This document shows positions 15,908-24,351 of a stretch of DNA of 64,000 nt, piece by piece. Each line of letters opens with the position of its first letter. The stretch's first letter is position 1. The stretch lies in NCBI RefSeq assembly GCF_000220705.2, contig NZ_CP023202.1:1116001-1180000 (forward strand). Reading direction: 5' to 3'. The position numbers and the translations under genes were made by a program. The notes beneath the pieces were generated by a model, which was not told the DNA's origin, ran no database searches, and saw only the letters and a program-made list of their open reading frames with translations. Source of the stretch: Streptomyces xinghaiensis S187 (GTDB lineage: Bacteria > Actinomycetota > Actinomycetes > Streptomycetales > Streptomycetaceae).

Positions 15908-17305
15908 ATGACCTTGGATCTGTCACCGGACAGCGGGGCCCGGGACGCCGGTCCCCCCGTCCCGGTCCCGGCCGTGGGGCTCGCGGAGCGGCTGCGGGGA
16001 GGCGTCAGCTTCCGCCGCGACCAGCTCGGCTTCCTGCAGTGGGCGGCCCGGACCCACGGCGACATCGTGCGGTTCCGCCTCTTCGGCATCCCCATGATCA
16101 TGCTGAACCACCCGGACCACATCTACCGGGTGCTCGTCGAACAGCGCACGAAGTACGACAAGGACGCGCTGCTCTACCGCCTGGTCCGCCCGGTGCTGCG
16201 GGACGGTCTGATCGGCAACCCGGGCGGTGAGCTGTGGCAGCGCCAGCGCCGGCTGATGCAGCCCTCGTTCCGGCCGGTGATCGTCGCCAGGTTCGCCGAG
16301 AACATGACCGACGAGACGACCGCGATGCTGGAGCGCTGGGAGCGGCAGTACGCGCCGGGCGCGGTGGTGAACGTCCACGAGGAGTTCGGCGAGCTGGCGC
16401 TGCGGATCGTCAACCGTTCGCTGTTCAGCGCCCGGGTCGGCCGCGCGGCGCGGGACTTCGCGGAGGCGTTCACCGAGGCGAACGCGCTGCTGGGCCGCTT
16501 CTTCAAGTTCCCCTTCCCGCCGCTGACCGTGCCCACCCCGGCCCACCGGCGGCTGCGCCGGGCCATCGACCGGATGGACGCCTTCGTCGCCTCCTTCGTC
16601 CAGCGGCGCACGGCCGAGCCGGGCGACGAGGTGGATCTGCTCACGCTGCTGATGAACGCGGTGGACGAGGACGGTGACGGCCGGGGGATGGAGCCGGAGC
16701 AGCTCCACCACGAGGTGCTGAATCTGGTCGTCGGCGCCTACGAGACCACCACCAACGCGCTCTCCTGGATCTTCTATCTGCTCGCCGCGCACCCGGAGGT
16801 CGAGCGGAAGCTGCACGAGGAGGCGGACGCCGTGCTCGGCGGCCGGGTGCCGCGCTTCGAGGACATGGCCCGCACCCCGTACGCGCGTTCGGTCGTGGAG
16901 GAGACGTTACGGCTGTACTCGCCCGCCTGGCAGTTCATGCGCCGGGCGCGGACGGAGGACCGCATCGGCGGCTTCCACATCCCCGCCCGGTCGAACATCT
17001 ATCTCAACAGCTATGTGCTGCACCGGCATCCGCAGCTGTGGGACGACCCGGAGTCCTTCGACCCCGGCCGGTTCAGCCCCGAGCGGTCCGCCGGCCGTCC
17101 CCGGCACGCCTACATGCCGTTCGGCGGCGGTGAACGCATTTGCATCGGCCAGCACTTCGCCCTGACGGAGCTCCACCTGGTGCTGCTCACCCTCGTCCGG
17201 CGGCACCGTTTCCGGCTGCCGCCCGGACAGCCGCCGGTGCGCCCGCAGCCGCTGATCACCCTGCATCCCGAGGGTGGCGTCCCCCTGGAGGTGCACCCCC
17301 GGTGA
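15908..17305 (+). CDS. Cytochrome P450 (first of two in terpene operon)
   Basis: A 465-residue heme monooxygenase, presumably oxidising the terpene made by the neighbouring cyclase. P450 landmarks: I-helix GAYETTTN (oxygen-activation region), K-helix EETLRLY (ExxR), and the heme loop FGGGERICIGQHFA with axial Cys about residue 412. The N-terminus has no membrane anchor, so it is a soluble bacterial enzyme needing separate ferredoxin partners, which are not encoded nearby. The ATG at 15908 follows GAAGGCGAGGA. Its stop overlaps the next start by GTGA. It is closely similar to the second P450 at 19883; the two probably arose by duplication and act on successive positions. Confidence 0.92.
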   Translation: MTLDLSPDSGARDAGPPVPVPAVGLAERLRGGVSFRRDQLGFLQWAARTHGDIVRFRLFGIPMIMLNHPDHIYRVLVEQRTKYDKDALLYRLVRPVLRDGLIGNPGGELWQRQRRLMQPSFRPVIVARFAENMTDETTAMLERWERQYAPGAVVNVHEEFGELALRIVNRSLFSARVGRAARDFAEAFTEANALLGRFFKFPFPPLTVPTPAHRRLRRAIDRMDAFVASFVQRRTAEPGDEVDLLTLLMNAVDEDGDGRGMEPEQLHHEVLNLVVGAYETTTNALSWIFYLLAAHPEVERKLHEEADAVLGGRVPRFEDMARTPYARSVVEETLRLYSPAWQFMRRARTEDRIGGFHIPARSNIYLNSYVLHRHPQLWDDPESFDPGRFSPERSAGRPRHAYMPFGGGERICIGQHFALTELHLVLLTLVRRHRFRLPPGQPPVRPQPLITLHPEGGVPLEVHPR

Positions 17306-18459
17306 ACGGATCCCCACAGCAGGAGACACGGGCGGGGACGGGCGCGGAGGCGAGCGCGGAGGCCGGGGTGGACGCCGTCCACGGGCCGGAGGACGGGTCC
17401 GGGCCCGGGTCCGAGTCCGGGTCCGCATCCCGGCCCGGAGCGGCTCAGCCCCCGGAGATCCACTGCCCGTTCCCCTCGGAGATGAGCCCGCACGCGGAGC
17501 ACGCCGAGGCCCATCTGGACGCGTGGGTGGCCCGGTTCGAGGTGGTCCGGGGCACCGTGGCGCGCGAACGCTTCGGCCGTGCCGGGTTCGCGCAGTTCGC
17601 CGCCCGCACGTACCCGACGGCCGACCGGGCCTGCCTGGATCTGGTCGCCGACTGGTTCGGGTGGCTCTTCCTCGTCGACGACCAGCTGGACGACGGGCGG
17701 GTCGGCCGCGACATCGACAGCGCCCGCCGGGCGATGGACGGCCTGCTCCGGGTCCTGGACCGGGAGGGCCCCGCCGAGGGCGAACGGCCGCCGGGCGAGC
17801 CGCCGCTGGCGTGGGCGCTGCGCGATCTGTGGCACCGCACCGCGAGCCGCGCCACCCCCGCCTGGCGGCGCCGTTTCACCGGCCATCTCGCGGCCTGTCT
17901 GGAGGCCGCCTGCTGGGAGGCGGAGAACCGCATCGCGGGGGTCGTGCCGGGCGAGGCCGAGTACATCGAGCAGCGGCGCCACACCGGGGCGATCTACGTA
18001 TGCATGGACCTCATCGACATCGTCGGGGACCTCGACCTCCCCGAGGCCGTCCACGCCGGTGAGCCCTTCCAGGCGGTCCTGCGGGCCTCCAGTGACGTGG
18101 TCGTGTGGACGAACGACTGGTACTCGCTGGGCAAGGAGATGGCGCTGGGCGAGTACCACAACCTGGTACGGGTCGTGGCGCATGCCCGGCGCCTGACCCT
18201 GCGGGAGGCGCTGGAGCACACGGCCGCCGCCATCTCCGCCGAGACCCGGCGCTATCTGGGCCACCGGGAACGGCTGCTGGCGGCCCACCCGGAGCACCGG
18301 GCCGCCCTCACCACCTGCCTGGCGGGCATGGAGTCGTGGATGCGCGGCAATCTGGACTGGTCACGGGCGACCCTGCGCTACCGGGAGCGGGAACGGGGCG
18401 GCCTCCCGGCCTATCTGGAGGCGACCCTCGCGCCGGCGGGCACCGAAGGAGGGACGTGA
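17302..18459 (+). CDS. Class I terpene synthase (cyclase)
   Basis: A 385-residue type I terpene cyclase that ionises a prenyl diphosphate and folds it into a cyclic hydrocarbon or alcohol. Both metal-binding motifs are intact: the aspartate-rich DDQLDD at 126-131 and the NSE triad NDWYSLGKE at 271-279, with a conserved RY near the C-terminus. The first 50 residues are a Gly/Ser/Pro-rich disordered extension that is unusual for this family. The GTG start overlaps the P450 stop. A prenyl diphosphate synthase gene follows with a one-base overlap, so substrate supply and cyclisation are coupled. A C20 (diterpene) product is favoured by that partner but not proven. Confidence 0.92.
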   Translation: MNGSPQQETRAGTGAEASAEAGVDAVHGPEDGSGPGSESGSASRPGAAQPPEIHCPFPSEMSPHAEHAEAHLDAWVARFEVVRGTVARERFGRAGFAQFAARTYPTADRACLDLVADWFGWLFLVDDQLDDGRVGRDIDSARRAMDGLLRVLDREGPAEGERPPGEPPLAWALRDLWHRTASRATPAWRRRFTGHLAACLEAACWEAENRIAGVVPGEAEYIEQRRHTGAIYVCMDLIDIVGDLDLPEAVHAGEPFQAVLRASSDVVVWTNDWYSLGKEMALGEYHNLVRVVAHARRLTLREALEHTAAAISAETRRYLGHRERLLAAHPEHRAALTTCLAGMESWMRGNLDWSRATLRYRERERGGLPAYLEATLAPAGTEGGT

Positions 18460-19694
18460 TGACCGGCCGGACCGGCGCCCGGACGGAGACCCGGGGGACA
18501 CCGCCCGCGGAGCCGGGCCCGGGCGGGACCGCTCCCCCGCCCCCTCCGGCCCCGCCGGTGGCCGTCGCCCTCGCCCATGAGATCGTTCCGCCCGCCCTCC
18601 TGGACTGGATCGCCCGGCTCGGCCCGGACCTGGCCACGCTGTGCGGGTACCAGATGGGACTGTGCGACGCGGAGGGCGCGCCGGGCCGGCCCGGGCCGGC
18701 AGCGGGCCCGGACCGTCGTACTCCCGAGGGCACGGACGCCTCCGGGCGTCCGGGGGGCGGCAAGCTCGTGCGTCCCGCTCTCGCGCTGGCCACCGCCGCC
18801 GCTGCCGGGGCGGAGCCCAAAGAGGCGTTACCGGCCGCGCTCGCCGCCGAACTCGTCCACAACTTCACGCTGTTGCACGACGACGTGATGGACGGCGACC
18901 GCGTACGGCGCCACCGGCCCGCCGCCTGGGTGCGCTTCGGCACCCCGCTGGCCATCCTCGCCGGTGACGGTCTGCTGGCCCTCGCCTTCGAGGTGCTCTC
19001 CTCGCACCCGGCGCCCGGCGGCGCCGAAGTGACCGGCGATCTCGCCCGCGCCCTGCGGCAGTTGTGTCTCGGCCAGGGCCGCGACCTGCTGGCCGCGGCG
19101 GTCCCGCCCACGGCGGGAAGCGCGCCGCCCGGCTCCCCCGGGGCGGCCCCGGGGACGGAGGACACGGCGGCCGGGACCGTTCCGGAGATCAGCCCCGAGG
19201 ACTGCCTGCGCACGCTGGAGGCCAAGACGGGTGCGCTGCTGGGCTTCGCCTGCCGGGCGGGCGCGGCCTACGCGGGCGCGCCGCTTGCCGCGCAGGAGGC
19301 GTTCGAGCGGTTCGGGTCCCGGCTCGGACTGGCGTTCCAGCTCCAGGACGACGTCCTCGGCATCTGGGGGCGCCCCGGCCGCACCGGCAAACCGGCTCTC
19401 TCCGATCTGCGGGCGCGCAAGCGGAGCGCGCCGGTGGTCGCCGCCCTCGCTTCCGGCACGGCTCCGGGCCGCCGGCTGGCGAAGCTCTACGCGCGCCCGG
19501 ATCCGCTCGGCGAGGACGAACTCGCGCTCGCCGCCGACCTGGTGGAGGCGGCCGGAGGCCGCGACTGGACCCTGGCCGAGGCGGAACGGTGGCGGGAGGC
19601 GGGCTGGGAGAGCCTGCGCCCGCTGGAGCTGTCCGCGACGGGCCTCGCCGGTCTGCGGGAACTCACCGGCCGCCTCACCGACCGCTCCTCCTAG
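18459..19694 (+). CDS. Polyprenyl diphosphate synthase, probably geranylgeranyl diphosphate synthase
   Basis: A 411-residue trans-prenyltransferase that condenses isopentenyl units. The first aspartate-rich motif is LLHDDVMDGDRVRRHRP with DDVMD at 141-145; the second is QLQDDVLG with DD at 297-298. The first motif lacks the two-residue insertion of bacterial FPP synthases and has a Phe five residues before it, a pattern usual for actinobacterial GGPP synthases. Two Pro/Gly-rich low-complexity insertions (about residues 10-35 and 215-245) are unusual. The ATG at 18459 follows GAAGGAGG; a GTG one codon earlier is possible. Product length (C15/C20/C25) needs testing. Confidence 0.88.
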   Translation: MTGRTGARTETRGTPPAEPGPGGTAPPPPPAPPVAVALAHEIVPPALLDWIARLGPDLATLCGYQMGLCDAEGAPGRPGPAAGPDRRTPEGTDASGRPGGGKLVRPALALATAAAAGAEPKEALPAALAAELVHNFTLLHDDVMDGDRVRRHRPAAWVRFGTPLAILAGDGLLALAFEVLSSHPAPGGAEVTGDLARALRQLCLGQGRDLLAAAVPPTAGSAPPGSPGAAPGTEDTAAGTVPEISPEDCLRTLEAKTGALLGFACRAGAAYAGAPLAAQEAFERFGSRLGLAFQLQDDVLGIWGRPGRTGKPALSDLRARKRSAPVVAALASGTAPGRRLAKLYARPDPLGEDELALAADLVEAAGGRDWTLAEAERWREAGWESLRPLELSATGLAGLRELTGRLTDRSS

Positions 19695-19882
19695 CCCGGG
19701 CAGGCGGGCCGCCCCGGGCCCTCCGCCCCTCCCCCAAGCACCCCGCCCTGGTGCCCCCGCCCCGGCCCTGCCGCCGACTGCGCCGTCCCCTCCCTCCGGG
19801 GCCTGCCGTCACCGCCCCGTCCAGCCCTTCTCCGCCGTTCCCACCACCCCGCACCCCGCCCCGCCTCCCACCGACAGAAAGG

Positions 19883-21499
19883 GTGAGTGGCTTGCCCCCA
19901 CGTCCCTCCCCGCAGTCCGCCCCCGACCCCGCCGCGGCCTCCGGCCCGCAACCGTCCCGGGCACCGGGCACCGCCGCCGCGGACGAACGGGGCGCTCCCC
20001 GCGCCATACCCGTCGCCCGCCCGGTGAAGGGCCCCGACGGCAGCCGCCCCCGCTTCAGCAGCGACCAGATCGGCTTCCTGGAGCGGGCCGCGGCGGAGTA
20101 CGGGGACATCTTCCGGTTCCGGCTGTTCGGGATGCCCGTCATCGTCCTGAACAACCCCGACCACATCCACCGGGTACTCGTCGGCAACCGGCACAAGTAC
20201 GACAAAGAGGTGCTGCTCTACAAGCTGGTCCGCCCGGTGCTGCGCAACGGGCTCATCACCAACCCCGGCGGTGAGCTCTACATGCGCCAGCGCCGCATGA
20301 TGCAGCCCGCGTTCCGCCCGGCCGTGGTGGCCCGGTTCGCCGACGGCATGACGGACGAGACGAACAGCATGCTCGAGCGCTGGCGGGACCGGTACCGCCC
20401 GGGTCAAGTGGCGGACCTCAGCGCGGAGTTCAGCGAGCTGACCCTGCACATCGTCACGCGCACGCTGTTCAGCGCCCAGGTCGGCGAGACGGCACGCCGC
20501 TTCGCCGAGGCCTTCACGGAGACCAACGACATCCTGGGCCGCTTCTTCCGCTTCCCGTTCCCCCCGCTCTCCGTGCCGACCCCGGCGCACCGGCGGCTGC
20601 GCCGGGCGATCCGGCGCATGGACGACTGCGTGTCCGCGTTCATCGAACGCAGCAGCACCCCCGCGAACGCCCCGGACACCACCGGCCCGGACGCCGGCGC
20701 CGGGAAGAAGCCCGGCCACGGCATCGATCTGCTGCACCTGCTGATGAACGCCGTCGACGAAGAGGACGGCGGCGGCATGGACTTCGAACAGCTGCACCAC
20801 GAGGTGCTCAACATCGTCGTCGGCGCCTACGAGACGACCACCAACGCCATGGCCTGGGCCTTCCAGGTCCTCGCGGAGCGCCCGGACGTCGAGGCCCGGC
20901 TGCACGAGGAGATCGACACGGTGCTGGACGGACGGCCGCCCGGCATGGACGATCTGCGCCGCACCCCGTATGCCCGCAGGGTCGTCGAGGAGACGCTGCG
21001 CATGTACTCGCCCGCCTGGCAGTTCATGCGGCGGGCCCGCGAGGAGGACGTGCTCGGCGGCCACCGCATCCCCGCCGGGTCGAACATCTACATCAACAGC
21101 TACCTCCTGCACCGCCGCCCGGAGTACTGGGAGGACCCGGAGGTCTTCGACCCGGACCGCTTCACCCCCGAGCGGTCGAAGGACCGGAACCGGCACGCGT
21201 ACATGCCGTTCGGCGCGGGGGAACGCATCTGCATCGGGCAGCACTTCGCGCTGGTGGAGCTGCAGCTCGTGCTGCTGGCCATCGCCCAGCGCTACCGCTT
21301 CACGCTGCCGCCGGGCCAGCCACCGGTACGGCCAAAGCCGCTGACCACTCTGCACCCCGGCGGCGGCGTCCATCTGGAGGTCCGGCCGCGGTCCGGCGGC
21401 GACGGCGGCACTCCCCCGGCGCACGACGGCGGCGACGGCGGCGGCGAGGCACAGGACGGCCGGCCCGGCCCGGCCGCGGACCCGCGGAGCGCCTCATGA
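19883..21499 (+). CDS. Cytochrome P450 (second of two in terpene operon)
   Basis: About 538 residues. Landmarks: GAYETTTN in the I-helix, EETLRMY (ExxR), and FGAGERICIGQHFA with axial Cys near residue 450. Over the core it is roughly 70% identical to the P450 at 15908 by eye (for example DETNSMLERW against DETTAMLERW). Differences are a Pro-rich N-terminal extension of about 50 residues, a Gly/Asp-rich insert near residue 270 and a Gly/Asp-rich C-terminal tail. The start is uncertain: GTG at 19883 abuts AGAAAGG, while TTG at 19892 has better spacing. A Pro/Arg-rich 190-base gap precedes it. Its stop overlaps the next ATG (ATGA), so it is translationally coupled to the fusion gene. Confidence 0.88.
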   Translation: MSGLPPRPSPQSAPDPAAASGPQPSRAPGTAAADERGAPRAIPVARPVKGPDGSRPRFSSDQIGFLERAAAEYGDIFRFRLFGMPVIVLNNPDHIHRVLVGNRHKYDKEVLLYKLVRPVLRNGLITNPGGELYMRQRRMMQPAFRPAVVARFADGMTDETNSMLERWRDRYRPGQVADLSAEFSELTLHIVTRTLFSAQVGETARRFAEAFTETNDILGRFFRFPFPPLSVPTPAHRRLRRAIRRMDDCVSAFIERSSTPANAPDTTGPDAGAGKKPGHGIDLLHLLMNAVDEEDGGGMDFEQLHHEVLNIVVGAYETTTNAMAWAFQVLAERPDVEARLHEEIDTVLDGRPPGMDDLRRTPYARRVVEETLRMYSPAWQFMRRAREEDVLGGHRIPAGSNIYINSYLLHRRPEYWEDPEVFDPDRFTPERSKDRNRHAYMPFGAGERICIGQHFALVELQLVLLAIAQRYRFTLPPGQPPVRPKPLTTLHPGGGVHLEVRPRSGGDGGTPPAHDGGDGGGEAQDGRPGPAADPRSAS

Positions 21500-24246
21500 C
21501 CACCACCGAAAGGGGCTCCGCCCCCGGCCCGGGCAGCGACACCGGCAGCGACACCGGCACGCACTCGTCCACCGGCACCGCCGCGGCACCCGCCGCCGAG
21601 GGCCGCCGGCTCGGCCGCCGCCTCCGCCGCCTCTGCACCGTCCTCGGCCCGATGTACGTGAAGTTCGGGCAGATCCTTTCCACCCGCTCCGACCTCCTCC
21701 CGCCCGGCGCCGTCGCGGAGTTGCGCGTCCTGCAGGACCACGGGCGCGCGATGAGCCCGCGGCGCGTCGTACGGGCCCTGGAGAAGGAGTACGGCAAACC
21801 GCTCGGCCAGGTCTTCGCCTCCTTCGACCCCGTCCCGGTCGCGAGCGCCTCCATCGCCCAGGTGCACCACGCGACGCTCAGGGACGGCGGGACGGAGACG
21901 CGGAAGACCGGAAGCGGGGCCGGAACCGAAGAGGGGGACGGTACCGGGACCCGCGTCGCGGTCAAGGTGGTCAAGCGCGGCGTGCCCGCCTCCATGCGGC
22001 TGCACCTGGCGCTGCTCCGCGGCCTCGTCCGGACCGCCCACGCCCTGCTGCCGCCGATCCGCACGCTGCGGATGCCACAGCGCGTCGCCGAGATCGGCCG
22101 GCTGCTCGCCGAGCAGCTCAGCATGGAGACCGAACGCGCCAACATGACGGCCGTCGCCGAGAACTTCGCGGGCCATCCCTTCGTCCGCGTCCCCCGCTCC
22201 CACCCGGAGCTCTCCACCGACCGGGTGCTGGTCATGGAGTACGTGGAGGGGATCAGGGGCAGCGAGTTCGCCCAGGTGGACGTCCCGCCGAGGGAGCTCG
22301 CCCGCCGGCTCCAGGACATCCTGCTGACGATGCTGTACCTCGACGGCACCTGCCACGGGGACATGCACCCGGGCAACATCCTCCTCACCCGCGACGGCCG
22401 CTTCACCCTGATCGACTTCGGCATCACCGCCTACTACACCGAGGCCGAGAAGTGGGGGCTGGTCTCCTTCAACAACGCGGCGATCCACCACCGCTGGGAT
22501 CTGGCGGTCCGCCGCTTCACGGAGTACTTCGTGGAGACGGACACCCGTCCGAAGCGGAGAAGGTCAAGAGGGAAGAAAGGGACCGGGGCGGCGGCCCCCG
22601 CGGAGGCCCTGCTGGCCGACGAGTCCTACACCACCGCCCTCAAGGAGGTCTTCGTCCACCACTTCGAGACGGCCTCCGACCGCTGGTCGGGCACGGACTT
22701 CTTCCGCGACGTCAGCGAGGTGCTGCGCCGCCACGGCGTCTCGTACACGGCCGCCTACACCAAGGGCGAGCTGGCGATGCTCTCCTGCGAGGGCTTCATG
22801 GCCCAGATCGACCCGGAGCTCGACATCTGGGAGAACACGCGCCGCTTCGCCGACCGCTACTCGACCTCCCTCAGCGGCGCGGTCAAGGAGCGCTTCGACG
22901 CGTACTTCGCGGCGGCCACGCCCAAGTCGCTCGCGATGCGGGACCGCGCCCGGCGGTCCCTGGTCGCCCCGGCCCACCTCGACCGCTACTTCTTCCCCAG
23001 CGCCTACCCCCTGTTCATCGCCGGGGGCAGCGGGGCGCGGCTGACCGACCTCGACGGCAACGAGTACATCGACCTGGCGGGCGGTGGCGGTCCCGCTGTC
23101 CTGGGACGCGGCCACCCCGTCGTGCAGGAGGCGCTGCGCTCGGCGGCCGCCACCTGCAACATCAACGCGCTGGGCCACGAGCCCGAGGTGGCCCTGGCCG
23201 AACTCCTGACCGACGCCTTCCCGGGCGCGGACCGGGCGGTGTTCTCGAACTCCGGTACGGAGTCCGCTCTGCACGCCATCCGGCTGTGCCGGGTGCGCCG
23301 CCCGGGGGCGCGCCGGATCGCCAAGTTCGAGGGGCACTTCCACGGCTTCTCGGACCAGGCGATGGTGAGCTCCTGGTTCCGGGTGGCGGGGCCGAGGGAC
23401 GCCCCGGAGGCGGTCGCCGGCTGCCCGGGCACACCCGCCGGGACGGTCCGCGACACCCTCGTCCTCCAGTTCGGCCACCCGCGCAGCCTGGACGTCCTGC
23501 GCCGCAACGCCTCCGACGTGGCCGGGGTGCTGGTCGAACCGCTGCCGACGACCGCGGGCGGTATCGACCGGGACTATCTGGCCGCGCTGCGCGCACTCTG
23601 CACCGAGCTGGACATCCCCCTGGTGTTCGACGAGGTGGTCTCCGGTTTCCGGGTAGCGTACGGCGGGGTGCAGACGCTCACCGGCATCACCCCGGACCTC
23701 ACCGTGCTCGGGAAGATCATCGGCGGCGGGCTGCCGTGCGGCGCGCTGGTGGGCACGGCGGAGATGCTCGAGTACGGCCGCACGACCGGCGACCCGTTCC
23801 GCGACGCCGAGGAACGCGGCTTCCTGGGCGGCACGATGAGCGGCAACCACCTGTCCTGCAGTACGGGCCTCGCCGCCCTGACCCATCTGCGGGACAACCC
23901 GGACGTCTACGCGGACCTGGAGCGCCGGACGGAACTGCTGGCCGACGGCATGCGGGCGGTCGCGGAGGAGCACGGCGTGCCGATGCGACTGAGGGCCCGC
24001 CACTCCGTCTTCTCCCTCGCCTTCACCCACAAGGATCTGCCGTACTTCCGGGACAGCCTCCACGGCGTCAACTTCCGCGCCACCACGGCCCTCGCGTACT
24101 GGATGCGGATGTACGGCGTCTACCTGCCGGAACTGCACGCGTTCCTGATCTCCGCTGCCCACACGGACGAGGACGTGGCGAGCGTCCTGCGGAGCTTCGA
24201 CCGCTCGGTCGGCGAGATGAAGGCCGCGGACCTGTTCGTCACCTGA
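21496..24246 (+). CDS. Fusion of UbiB/ABC1-type atypical kinase and class III PLP aminotransferase
   Basis: A 916-residue two-domain protein. Residues about 45-400 are an ABC1/UbiB protein-kinase-like ATPase with every hallmark: K56 in KFGQ, PVASASIAQVH (Ala-rich loop), VAVKVVKRG, HGDMHPGN with D289, and LIDFG with D307. Residues about 490-916 are a class III aminotransferase close to glutamate-1-semialdehyde aminomutase: SNSGTES, FDEVVSGFR with D712, and LGKIIGGGLPCGAL with the PLP lysine K740. A basic linker near 350-370 lies in the kinase half. It is the last gene of the terpene operon. ABC1 proteins normally assist prenyl-lipid biosynthesis at membranes, so this half might help handle a hydrophobic intermediate while the other half aminates it. 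Function is inferred, not known. Confidence 0.9.
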   Translation: MTTTERGSAPGPGSDTGSDTGTHSSTGTAAAPAAEGRRLGRRLRRLCTVLGPMYVKFGQILSTRSDLLPPGAVAELRVLQDHGRAMSPRRVVRALEKEYGKPLGQVFASFDPVPVASASIAQVHHATLRDGGTETRKTGSGAGTEEGDGTGTRVAVKVVKRGVPASMRLHLALLRGLVRTAHALLPPIRTLRMPQRVAEIGRLLAEQLSMETERANMTAVAENFAGHPFVRVPRSHPELSTDRVLVMEYVEGIRGSEFAQVDVPPRELARRLQDILLTMLYLDGTCHGDMHPGNILLTRDGRFTLIDFGITAYYTEAEKWGLVSFNNAAIHHRWDLAVRRFTEYFVETDTRPKRRRSRGKKGTGAAAPAEALLADESYTTALKEVFVHHFETASDRWSGTDFFRDVSEVLRRHGVSYTAAYTKGELAMLSCEGFMAQIDPELDIWENTRRFADRYSTSLSGAVKERFDAYFAAATPKSLAMRDRARRSLVAPAHLDRYFFPSAYPLFIAGGSGARLTDLDGNEYIDLAGGGGPAVLGRGHPVVQEALRSAAATCNINALGHEPEVALAELLTDAFPGADRAVFSNSGTESALHAIRLCRVRRPGARRIAKFEGHFHGFSDQAMVSSWFRVAGPRDAPEAVAGCPGTPAGTVRDTLVLQFGHPRSLDVLRRNASDVAGVLVEPLPTTAGGIDRDYLAALRALCTELDIPLVFDEVVSGFRVAYGGVQTLTGITPDLTVLGKIIGGGLPCGALVGTAEMLEYGRTTGDPFRDAEERGFLGGTMSGNHLSCSTGLAALTHLRDNPDVYADLERRTELLADGMRAVAEEHGVPMRLRARHSVFSLAFTHKDLPYFRDSLHGVNFRATTALAYWMRMYGVYLPELHAFLISAAHTDEDVASVLRSFDRSVGEMKAADLFVT

Positions 24247-24273
24247 GGCGCCCTCTCAGGCTCCGCCGGCTCC

Positions 24274-24309
24274 GCCCCCTTCTCTCCCGCCCCGGGAAGA
24301 GAAGGGGGC
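24274..24309. terminator. Bidirectional terminator at end of terpene operon
   Basis: A perfect 12-bp stem (GCCCCCTTCTCT, 24274-24285, with AGAGAAGGGGGC, 24298-24309) and a 12-base loop, between the convergent fusion and methyltransferase genes. Confidence 0.85.
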
Positions 24310-24351
24310 AGACACCGCCCGCCCGGCCGCCGGGCCCGCCGGGAGCCGCGC

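Noticed and set aside
19691..21424. A 577-codon open frame on the minus strand across the second P450
   Set aside because: The plus strand encodes an intact P450; the antisense product has no recognisable features.
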